Shown in pieces: positions 57,467-64,000 of a stretch of DNA of 64,000 nt. Within the stretch, counting starts at the first letter, position 1. Every line of letters begins with the position of its first letter. The translations under genes were made by a program, and so were the position numbers. This DNA comes from Vibrio ostreicida (GTDB lineage: Bacteria > Pseudomonadota > Gammaproteobacteria > Enterobacterales > Vibrionaceae): the NCBI RefSeq assembly GCF_013074385.2, contig NZ_JABEYA020000016.1, positions 80,468 to 144,467 on the forward strand. Direction: 5' to 3'. Below the pieces are notes generated by a model. The model did no database searches. It saw only the letters and a list, made by a program, of their open reading frames with translations, and was not told the DNA's origin.

Positions 57467-58672
57467 ATGCAAACACTGGCAGGTAAAAAGATCCTACTGG
57501 GTATCGGCGGCGGTATTGCGGCATATAAATGCGCCGACCTTACTCGGCGGCTGATTGAGCGAGGCGCCGAAGTGCAAGTCGTTTTGACTCACGCCGCCAA
57601 AGAGTTTATTACCCCTCTCACAATGCAAGCGGTTTCCGGTCGCCCCGTCTCTGACAGCTTACTCGATCCCGCCGCTGAAGCGTCGATGGGGCATATTGAA
57701 TTAGCAAAATGGGCAGATTTAATCCTTTTGACTCCCGCGACCGCTGACCTCATTGCTCGTCTTGCTGCAGGCATGGGTAATGACTTGTTAACCACCTTAG
57801 TGCTGGCCACAGAAGCACCGGTTGCCGTGTCTCCCGCAATGAATCAGCAAATGTACCGCAATCAGGCGACTCAGGATAATCTCACAACGCTGGCAAAGCG
57901 AGGCATGTTAATTTGGGGCCCAGCCTCTGGCGAACAAGCCTGTGGGGACATTGGCCCCGGTAGAATGCTGGAGCCTATGGCCCTTGTTGATTTGTGCGAA
58001 CGCTTTTGGAATGAGCAACCCTTGCAAGGAAAGCAGTTTTTGATTTCAGCTGGCCCAACACGGGAAGCTCTCGATCCGGTTCGCTATCTGAGTAACCAAA
58101 GTTCGGGTAAAATGGGGTTTGCTCTGGCGCAAGTCGCCGCAGAGCTTGGAGCAGAAGTCACCTTGATTTGTGGGCCAGTCAGCCTTCCAACACCTTGCGG
58201 CGTGAAGCGTGTCGATGTCTGCAGCGCACAGGATATGTACCAAAGCGTTATGGCTGATGCTCCCAAGCACGATGTATTTATTAGTTGCGCGGCCGTGGCG
58301 GATTACCGCCCTGAATCCACGGCGATGCAGAAACTTAAAAAAACCGACAACAACGAACAAATGACCATCACCATGGTCAAAAATCCGGACATTGTCGCGG
58401 CCGTCGCCAACTTATCTGAGCGCCGCCCTTTTACGGTTGGTTTTGCGGCTGAGACTCAAGACGTAGAGCATTATGCTCGAACTAAGCTGTTAAAGAAAAA
58501 CCTCGATATGATTTGCGCCAATGATGTCTCAATCAAAGGGCAAGGCTTTAACAGTAATGAGAATGCAATTAACCTATACTGGAAAGAAGGTGAGCAATCA
58601 CTTACCCTTGCACCAAAACGGCAAATTGCGAAGCAAATACTTACAACCATTTCTAAAAAGTTAGACAATTAG
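57467..58672 (+). CDS. coaBC: Bifunctional phosphopantothenoylcysteine decarboxylase / phosphopantothenate--cysteine ligase
   Basis: Enzyme of 401 residues (Dfp) that joins phosphopantothenate to cysteine with CTP and then decarboxylates the product, giving phosphopantetheine. The CoaC flavin domain has [21 protein letters not shown] and [10 protein letters not shown] with the conserved cysteine; CoaB starts near residue 190 with [25 protein letters not shown]. An AAGGA site fixes the ATG at 57467 over the GTG at 57461. Divergent from radC. Confidence 0.96.
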   Translation: MQTLAGKKILLGIGGGIAAYKCADLTRRLIERGAEVQVVLTHAAKEFITPLTMQAVSGRPVSDSLLDPAAEASMGHIELAKWADLILLTPATADLIARLAAGMGNDLLTTLVLATEAPVAVSPAMNQQMYRNQATQDNLTTLAKRGMLIWGPASGEQACGDIGPGRMLEPMALVDLCERFWNEQPLQGKQFLISAGPTREALDPVRYLSNQSSGKMGFALAQVAAELGAEVTLICGPVSLPTPCGVKRVDVCSAQDMYQSVMADAPKHDVFISCAAVADYRPESTAMQKLKKTDNNEQMTITMVKNPDIVAAVANLSERRPFTVGFAAETQDVEHYARTKLLKKNLDMICANDVSIKGQGFNSNENAINLYWKEGEQSLTLAPKRQIAKQILTTISKKLDN

Positions 58673-58770
58673 ATCACGCATACTGACATCAAAAACTCGT
58701 CTATTCCGTTCCGCTAAGGGACGGATGCCGATATCAAGGCATCAACAGTGGTCACAAAAGGAACACGTTT

Positions 58771-59361
58771 ATGGCTGGAACAAGAAAAAGTAATCGCCGA
58801 GAAGAGATTCTACAAGCTCTGGCCCAGATGCTTGAATCCAACGATGGTGCCTCACGGATCACCACGGCAAAGCTCGCCAAGCAAGTCGGTGTCTCTGAAG
58901 CTGCCCTTTATCGGCATTTCCCAAGCAAAGCTCGTATGTTTGAGGGTCTGATTGAGTTTATTGAAGAATCTCTTATGTCACGCATTAATCGCATTTTGGA
59001 CGAAGAAAAAGATACGTTAACCCGTATTCGTCTTGTCCTTCAGCTGATTCTCGCTTTTGCAGAACGCAATCCAGGTTTAACACGCATTCTGTCGGGGCAT
59101 GCATTGATGTTTGAAAATGAACGCCTGCGCGATAGAATCAACCAACTGTTTGAGCGGATAGAAACCTCGATTCGCCAAGTCCTGCGTGAACGGATGTTAA
59201 GAGAAGGGAAATCGTTCCCCGTCGATGAAAGTATTTTAGCCGCCCAGTTACTCGGTCAAGTCGAAGGCAGTCTCAACCGCTTCGTCCGCTCAGATTTTAA
59301 ATATCAGCCAACCGAAAATTTTGACGCCTACTGGTCACTATTAAGCGCACAAATAAAGTAA
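58771..59361 (+). CDS. slmA: Nucleoid occlusion factor SlmA
   Basis: TetR-fold DNA-binding protein of 196 residues that blocks FtsZ polymerisation over unsegregated DNA. The helix-turn-helix lies at about 25-55 ([31 protein letters not shown]), the C-terminal region mediates dimer and FtsZ binding. It starts [14 protein letters not shown] as in Vibrio. Downstream lipid A genes start 5 bp after it, probably co-transcribed. Confidence 0.95.
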   Translation: MAGTRKSNRREEILQALAQMLESNDGASRITTAKLAKQVGVSEAALYRHFPSKARMFEGLIEFIEESLMSRINRILDEEKDTLTRIRLVLQLILAFAERNPGLTRILSGHALMFENERLRDRINQLFERIETSIRQVLRERMLREGKSFPVDESILAAQLLGQVEGSLNRFVRSDFKYQPTENFDAYWSLLSAQIK

Positions 59362-59366
59362 ACACT

Positions 59367-60317
59367 ATGAGAAAAAACAATAGCGTCGAAAAACCTCCAT
59401 TCACTCTCTCGCTGCTTCACCCAAAATATTGGGGTATTTGGGTCAGTTTTGGTTTGCTTGCTCTGATCGTGAACCTCCTGCCTTACTCCATACTATTTAA
59501 AATCGGCCGTGGTATCGGCGCAGTGGGGATGCGATTTGGTCAATCTCGCGTGAAGATTGCGACACGAAATATCGAATTGGCTTTTCCGGACATGACAACC
59601 ACAGAAGTCGACAGCATGGTTGTGGAAAATTTTAAGAACACAGGGATGGCACTGATAGAAACTGGGATCTCCTGGTTTTGGCCAACGTGGCGCTTTAAAC
59701 AGATTCTTGTCGCGAAAGATATTGATGAGCTGAAGCGACTAGACAATGAAAAAAAAGGGGTTCTGCTTTGCTGTGTGCACGCTCTTAATCTAGAGATCAC
59801 CGCTCGCGCGTTTGCTGTATTGGGGCTACCCGGTTACGGCGCCTATCGTCCACACGGCAACCCAGCGTACGAGTTCATTCAGTACCGTGGCCGGAGTCGT
59901 AACGGCAACCAATTAATCTATCGCCGCAACATGAAACAAATGGTTCGCGTCATGCGCCAAGGTCACCGACTTTTCTATTTGCCAGATCAAGATTATGGCC
60001 ACAATAAGTCAGTCTTTGTGCCTTTCTTTGCTGTCAAAGAAGCGTGTACTACAACAGGCACCAGTATTCTTGCTTACACCAGTAAGAGTGCTATCGTTCC
60101 CGGCTCGGGCTTTCGCAATAAAGAAGGCCTCTATGAAATCATCGCCAACAAGTCCATCGAACAAGACTACCCACAAAAAGATGAGACCGCGGCGGCATCT
60201 TACATGAATAAATTTGTCGAAGAGATTATCATGCGAGCTCCAGAACAGTGGATGTGGCTGCACAAGCGCTTTAAGTCCATGCCCGACCCTGCATTAAATA
60301 ACACAAGATATCAATGA
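59367..60317 (+). CDS. lpxL: Lipid A lauroyl-acyltransferase LpxL
   Basis: Inner-membrane enzyme of 316 residues that adds a secondary acyl chain to Kdo-lipid IVA. One N-terminal membrane helix (WVSFGLLALIVNLLPYSI), then the HX4(D/E) catalytic motif as H138 to E143 (CVHALNLE). In V. cholerae the neighbouring pair VC0213/VC0212 is LpxL and LpxN, next to slmA and pyrE; the same order is seen here. Confidence 0.92.
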   Translation: MRKNNSVEKPPFTLSLLHPKYWGIWVSFGLLALIVNLLPYSILFKIGRGIGAVGMRFGQSRVKIATRNIELAFPDMTTTEVDSMVVENFKNTGMALIETGISWFWPTWRFKQILVAKDIDELKRLDNEKKGVLLCCVHALNLEITARAFAVLGLPGYGAYRPHGNPAYEFIQYRGRSRNGNQLIYRRNMKQMVRVMRQGHRLFYLPDQDYGHNKSVFVPFFAVKEACTTTGTSILAYTSKSAIVPGSGFRNKEGLYEIIANKSIEQDYPQKDETAAASYMNKFVEEIIMRAPEQWMWLHKRFKSMPDPALNNTRYQ

Positions 60318-60333
60318 TATAGGCTCCATCTCT

Positions 60334-61293
60334 ATGGATAAAAACGATAGAAACAACATCGATAAACATCTGCATAATCCAACATTTGAATGGGCTTTCT
60401 TACACCCCAAACATTGGGGAACTTGGATCGGTATTGCTTTTGCCGTGATCTTTGCTTTTATTCCTTTTCGTTGGCGCGATGCGTTGGCGCGTAAACTGTC
60501 CCGCTTCGTGGTACGAAAAAATGGCCGCGTTGTTCGTCGCGCTCTTGTCAATCTACAGTACTGCTTTCCGGAGAAATCGGCCCAACAACACCAAGTCATA
60601 CTCGAACAGACCTTTGCTAAAGCCGCACAGTACTTACTGGGCTATTCTGAGTTTTTAGTTCGTTCGACCAAGCACAACCAGAATCGTGGTGTGATGATAG
60701 GTGAAGAGAATATTCTGCCACTGCTTGATGCAGGGGACAACGTGATCATTTTGGCCCCTCATGCTTGGGCTGTCGATTACCCCGCTGTCATGTTGGCGGC
60801 AAAAGGCTATAAAGTCACCACCATAATGAAGCCACAACGCAACCCTATTGGCGATTGGCTAATGCATGTTCAACGTATGCAATATGGCGGGCGGATCTTC
60901 GCCCGTGAAGCTGGTGTGAAACCCTTTGTTCGTTCGATAAAAGACGGCTATCTAGGGTACTGGTTGCCGGATGAAGATTTTGGTGAGGCCAATTCTGTCT
61001 ACGTCCCTTTCTTTGGCACCGAAAAAGCCACTTTAAAAGGCTTTGGAAAAATGGCTCGCTTGTCTAAGGCAAAAGTCATTCCCGTCTTACCCGCCTACAA
61101 TGACAACACTGGCAAATATGAAGTCCATATTTTTCCCGCTCTCAACAATTTCCCAACGGGAGATGAAGAGACCGATGCGCGGGCGATGAATCAGGCGATT
61201 GAAGATTTACTTCGACCACATCCGGAACAATATATGTGGAACCTACCCTTATTGAAAACGCGACGTGATGGAAAGGGCCTCTACGAAAACTAG
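60334..61293 (+). CDS. lpxN: Lipid A secondary acyltransferase LpxN (LpxM-type)
   Basis: Second LpxL/LpxM-family enzyme of 319 residues, 16 bp after lpxL. Membrane helix near 30-46 (TWIGIAFAVIFAFIPF), catalytic HX4D as H143 to D148 (PHAWAVD). Synteny with V. cholerae VC0212 points to LpxN, which there adds 3-hydroxylaurate, the residue needed for glycine modification of lipid A. LpxM naming would be equally compatible with sequence alone. Confidence 0.88.
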   Translation: MDKNDRNNIDKHLHNPTFEWAFLHPKHWGTWIGIAFAVIFAFIPFRWRDALARKLSRFVVRKNGRVVRRALVNLQYCFPEKSAQQHQVILEQTFAKAAQYLLGYSEFLVRSTKHNQNRGVMIGEENILPLLDAGDNVIILAPHAWAVDYPAVMLAAKGYKVTTIMKPQRNPIGDWLMHVQRMQYGGRIFAREAGVKPFVRSIKDGYLGYWLPDEDFGEANSVYVPFFGTEKATLKGFGKMARLSKAKVIPVLPAYNDNTGKYEVHIFPALNNFPTGDEETDARAMNQAIEDLLRPHPEQYMWNLPLLKTRRDGKGLYEN

Positions 61294-61296
61294 AGC

Positions 61297-61330
61297 AAAA
61301 AAGGTTGATGGCATCAGCACATCAACCTTT
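61297..61330. terminator. Bidirectional terminator between lpxN and pyrE
   Basis: Perfect 11 bp stem AAAGGTTGATG / CATCAACCTTT with a 9-base loop, between two converging genes. The minus strand reads into seven Ts, so it ends pyrE well; on the plus strand the T-run is short. Confidence 0.88.
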
Positions 61331-61363
61331 CTCTACGATATAACAGCGCGTCATCCGAAACGC

Positions 61364-62005
61364 TTACACACCGTAATCCATTCGGTAGGCTTTGACCGCC
61401 TCTAAATGCTGCGCATCCGTTCCTTTCTCTTCAAGGAAAGATATCAAATCCGAGAGGCTTACAATCGCAATAATCGCACAACCAAAATCACGCTCAACTT
61501 CCTGAATCGCCGACAATTCGCCCTTGCCTTTTTCCTGACGATCAATCGCCACTAAAACGCCCGCCAAATCGGCCCCGTTTTGCTGAATGATTTGCATTGA
61601 TTCACGAATGGCCGTCCCAGCGGTAATCACATCATCCACTAACATGATTTTGCCTTCCAACGCACTACCGACCAAATTTCCACCTTCACCGTGCGCTTTG
61701 GCTTCCTTACGGTTAAAACAGTATGGCATATCAATATCATGATGATCTGACAAGGCCACTGCCGTGGTCGTGGCGATGGGAATGCCCTTATATGCGGGGC
61801 CAAATAAAACATCAAAGTCGATGCCTGAGTCGGCTAAAGCGGCGGCATAAAATCGACCTAAGCGCGCCAAATCACGGCCTGTATTGAACAGGCCAGCGTT
61901 GAAAAAATACGGACTCTTGCGACCAGACTTTAAGGTAAATTCACCAAATTTAAGAACTTCTTTTTCTAGTGCGAACTCAATAAATTCACGCTGGTATGCT
62001 TTCAT
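61364..62005 (-). CDS. pyrE: Orotate phosphoribosyltransferase
   Basis: Enzyme of 213 residues that makes orotidine monophosphate from orotate and PRPP in pyrimidine synthesis. It has [36 protein letters not shown], and the PRPP loop [12 protein letters not shown]. The ATG at 62005 gives MKAYQREF and the E. coli length; a longer in-frame start would extend over the attenuator. Downstream of rph with an attenuator between. Confidence 0.97.
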   Translation of the reverse strand: MKAYQREFIEFALEKEVLKFGEFTLKSGRKSPYFFNAGLFNTGRDLARLGRFYAAALADSGIDFDVLFGPAYKGIPIATTTAVALSDHHDIDMPYCFNRKEAKAHGEGGNLVGSALEGKIMLVDDVITAGTAIRESMQIIQQNGADLAGVLVAIDRQEKGKGELSAIQEVERDFGCAIIAIVSLSDLISFLEEKGTDAQHLEAVKAYRMDYGV

Positions 62006-62054
62006 GATTTTCTCTCTACAATAAAGGTTTACGCTCAATGCCTGATCGTCAGGC

Positions 62055-62084
62055 AAAAAAATAGCTTCCTTTGCGGGAAGCTAT
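62055..62084 (-). promoter_or_regulatory. pyrE transcription attenuator (rph-pyrE)
   Basis: On the minus strand a 9 bp stem ATAGCTTCC / GGAAGCTAT, 6-base loop, is followed by seven Ts, just 8 bp past the rph stop and about 50 bp before the pyrE start. In E. coli the same position holds the UTP-sensing attenuator, where ribosomes translating the end of rph prevent termination when UTP is low. A second small hairpin, TGCCTGA / TCAGGCA, follows at 62039-62055. Confidence 0.85.
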
Positions 62085-62092
62085 CTTATCCA

Positions 62093-62809
62093 TCAATTCT
62101 CTAGTGCGGACTTCTGAGTCTCAACGATATCGGCAATGCCTCTTTTGGCCACCGCCAGCAAATCCATTAACTCATCATGAGTAAAGGGTTCGCCCTCGGC
62201 TGTGCCTTGAACCTCAATCATGCGGCCATCTTCCGTCATGACCACGTTCATATCCGTATCGGCGGCCGAATCTTCCACATATTCAAGATCACACAAGATA
62301 TCGTCACCTAAAATACCGACTGACACGGCGGCAACATGACCTTTCATCGGATTGGCTTTTAACTTGCCCTTCTCGATCAGGTACTGAAAAGCATCCGCCA
62401 TAGCAACACTTGCGCCTGAAATAGCCGCAGTACGTGTGCCACCGTCCGCTTGGATGACATCACAATCGACCGTCATCATAATTTCACCCATGGATTCTAA
62501 ATCAACAACAGCGCGCAAGCTTCTTGCAATAAGACGTTGAATTTCCATTGTACGGCCGCCTTGCTTACCACTGGCGGCTTCACGACGCATACGTGAATGC
62601 GTAGAGCGCGGCAGCATGCCATATTCTGCCGTTACCCAGCCCTTGCCTTGGCCTTTTAACCATCGCGGTACGTTTTCTTCAACGGTCGCGTTGCACAGCA
62701 CTTTCGTATTACCGAACTCAACCAGCACAGAGCCTTCTGCATAAGCAGTATAGTTACGGGTAATTTTAATTGGGCGAATTTGATCCGCCTTGCGGTCATT
62801 TGGACGCAT
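62093..62809 (-). CDS. rph: Ribonuclease PH
   Basis: Phosphate-dependent 3' to 5' exoribonuclease of 238 residues that trims tRNA 3' ends. It begins [16 protein letters not shown], has [31 protein letters not shown] and [19 protein letters not shown], and ends close to the E. coli length. Unlike the K-12 allele it is full length. AAGG 9 bp upstream supports the ATG at 62809 over 62815. Confidence 0.97.
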   Translation of the reverse strand: MRPNDRKADQIRPIKITRNYTAYAEGSVLVEFGNTKVLCNATVEENVPRWLKGQGKGWVTAEYGMLPRSTHSRMRREAASGKQGGRTMEIQRLIARSLRAVVDLESMGEIMMTVDCDVIQADGGTRTAAISGASVAMADAFQYLIEKGKLKANPMKGHVAAVSVGILGDDILCDLEYVEDSAADTDMNVVMTEDGRMIEVQGTAEGEPFTHDELMDLLAVAKRGIADIVETQKSALEN

Positions 62810-62856
62810 GGACATCTGCCTTATCTGAAGGGGGAGACGGTTTGGTTTGGGGCAGG

Positions 62857-62862
62857 ATTATA
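62857..62862 (-). promoter_or_regulatory. Candidate -10 box for rph-pyrE
   Basis: A perfect TATAAT on the minus strand, about 48 bp before the rph start, with a GC-rich stretch after it. No convincing -35 at 16-18 bp. Confidence 0.4.
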
Positions 62863-62951
62863 GCGAAGTTTGCCAAGCAAAGCTATCCGTCTGCAATCTA
62901 TGCTAGTATGAGCGCGCGTTATTTTCAAAGATGATAAAACAGGAAAATTCG

Positions 62952-63818
62952 ATGATCTACAGTATGACAGCCTACGCACGTAAAGAAGTGAAAGGCGATT
63001 GGGGCACCGCAGTATGGGAAATTCGTAGCGTAAATCAACGCTATCTTGAAACCTATTTCCGCTTACCAGAGCAGTTTCGTGGTTTAGAGCCCGTATTAAG
63101 AGAGCGCTTTCGCAAGCGCCTTGCTCGCGGAAAGGTAGAGTGCGCGCTGCGCTTTGTCGCTAACCCTGCCGCCAAAGGCGAGTTGAACATCAACCAAGAT
63201 CTCGCACAACAAGTGATCAACGCGGCCAACCAAATCATGACGATGACAGGCGAAGACAGCCGTCTTAACCCATTTCAGGTTATGAATTGGCCGGGTGTGA
63301 TGGAAACACCTGAGCAAGACATGGACACAGTCAACAAAGACCTCCTGACGGCGTTTGATCAAGCGGTGTCTGAGTTTGTTGAAGCCCGAGGGCGCGAAGG
63401 CGAAAACATGAAAGCACTGATCACGCAGCGCTTGGATGCCATCACAGAAGAAGTAGCAAAAGTCCGCATTCGCATGCCAGAGATTTTAGAGTGGCAACGC
63501 GAACGCCTGTTTTCTAAGTTTGAAGATGCCAAGATCGAACTGGATGCTGCACGGGTTGAACAAGAACTGATCCTTCTGGCGCAGAAGTCCGACGTAGCAG
63601 AAGAGCTGGACCGTCTCGACTCTCATGTCAAGGAAGCCTACGCCGTATTGAACAAAGGCGGCGCCTGTGGCCGTAAACTCGACTTTATGATGCAAGAGTT
63701 CAACCGTGAATCGAACACGCTCGCATCCAAGTCTATCAGCACTGACATCACCGCATCTGGCGTGGAGCTGAAAGTGTTGATTGAGCAGATGCGCGAACAG
63801 ATCCAGAATATTGAGTAA
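62952..63818 (+). CDS. yicC: YicC family endoribonuclease-like protein
   Basis: Protein of 288 residues of the YicC family; relatives are reported as endoribonucleases affecting small RNA turnover. It begins MIYSMTAYARKE, has NQRYLETYFRLPEQFRGLEP and ends GRKLDFMMQEFNRESNTLASKS and VLIEQMREQIQNIE, conserved family features. AGGAAAA precedes the ATG at 62952; a longer start at 62931 is rejected. Divergent from rph, as in Enterobacteria and Vibrio. Confidence 0.95.
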   Translation: MIYSMTAYARKEVKGDWGTAVWEIRSVNQRYLETYFRLPEQFRGLEPVLRERFRKRLARGKVECALRFVANPAAKGELNINQDLAQQVINAANQIMTMTGEDSRLNPFQVMNWPGVMETPEQDMDTVNKDLLTAFDQAVSEFVEARGREGENMKALITQRLDAITEEVAKVRIRMPEILEWQRERLFSKFEDAKIELDAARVEQELILLAQKSDVAEELDRLDSHVKEAYAVLNKGGACGRKLDFMMQEFNRESNTLASKSISTDITASGVELKVLIEQMREQIQNIE

Positions 63819-63881
63819 TCACTTTTATCTATTGGTTATTTTACATTGAAGAACAGAAAAGAAATAAGGGCAATAAGCCCT

Positions 63882-63910
63882 AATGCCGTTCACTTAAGAT
63901 GAGCGGCATT
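63882..63910. other. Inverted repeat between yicC and the transposase end
   Basis: An 11 bp stem (AATGCCGTTCA with TGAGCGGCATT, one wobble pair) with a 7-base loop covers the transposase stop codon. A T-rich stretch (GTTCTTTCT) follows on the plus strand, so it may terminate yicC; it may equally belong to the insertion sequence. A smaller GGGC/GCCC hairpin lies at 63868-63880. Confidence 0.55.
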
Positions 63911-64000
63911 GTTCTTTCTAGGGTATCTACTTGGCTTTTTCTTTACGACTCTAGGGAAGGATCTTTGCCGTCTTGGTTCTAGGATTAAGCTCTCGCTCAT
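63890..64000 (-). mobile_element. 3' end of an IS4-family-like transposase gene, cut by the window edge
   Basis: The minus strand is open from the edge down to a TGA at 63890, encoding 36 residues rich in Arg, Lys and Pro that run LILEPRRQRSFPRVVKKK and end SRYPRKNNAAHLK. This resembles the C-terminal tail of Vibrio IS4-family transposases (FPRxVKxxPxxYP pattern), from memory and not from a search. Only the end is seen, so intact or truncated status is unknown. It lies 71 bp beyond yicC. Confidence 0.5.

Overview
The window looks like a chromosomal stretch of a Vibrionaceae member, most likely Vibrio. The right-hand block coaD, mutM, rpmG, rpmB, radC, coaBC, slmA, two lipid A acyltransferases, pyrE, rph and yicC has the gene order I know from Vibrio cholerae. 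The centre and left hold a surface-polysaccharide locus: an O-antigen cluster and an LPS core cluster, transcribed divergently from a roughly 0.9 kb gap at 36.4-37.3 kb.

Left edge (0-4 kb): murB and birA on the minus strand, then a GNAT protein and pssA on the plus strand. From 36.4 kb down to 4.0 kb on the minus strand runs one almost unbroken O-antigen operon of 30 genes. It sits behind a JUMPstart/ops element, so RfaH-dependent antitermination is expected. In transcription order it holds: a pseudaminic acid pathway (pseB, pseC, an N-acetyl sugar amidotransferase with HisH/HisF-like ammonia donors, pseF, a pseG-pseH fusion, pseI); a decoration cassette (acyltransferase 3, LicD-like phosphotransferase, PhnW-like aminotransferase, LicC/PntC-like cytidylyltransferase); a PglK-like ABC flippase; glycosyltransferases and a Wzy-like polymerase; GDP-L-fucose genes (gmd, fcl, gmm, manC, manB) with a GT11 fucosyltransferase; dTDP-L-rhamnose genes (rmlB, rmlA, rmlD, rmlC); and a terminal set (SDR, initiating sugar phosphotransferase, WbpM-like dehydratase) that probably makes and loads the first sugar on undecaprenyl phosphate. 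No Wzx and no Wzz is visible.

Core block (37.3-53.7 kb): hldD leads a plus-strand operon with a GT4 enzyme, the O-antigen ligase waaL, a hexapeptide acetyltransferase, waaF, a second GT9, a GT32, waaA, and a small uncharacterised module (HAD phosphatase, NTase/kinase fusion, second NTase, WavE-family protein). Facing it are a second WavE gene and kdkA; then come opsX, waaE and one further GT9. Right block (53.8-63.8 kb) is housekeeping. The last bases look like the 3' end of an IS4-family transposase.

Points that stand out: (i) the acyltransferase-LicD-PhnW-PntC cassette suggests a phosphonate or phospho-amine decoration of the O-antigen, but no PEP mutase is present, and the cassette is bracketed by two different short tandem repeats; (ii) a third tandem repeat lies at the start of waaE; (iii) a PglK-type ABC flippase replaces Wzx; (iv) the HisF-like protein has lost its catalytic Asp11, which fits a role in ammonia supply for an acetamidino sugar rather than histidine synthesis; (v) the core operon carries a fusion whose nucleotidyltransferase half has a degenerate active site while the kinase half looks intact.
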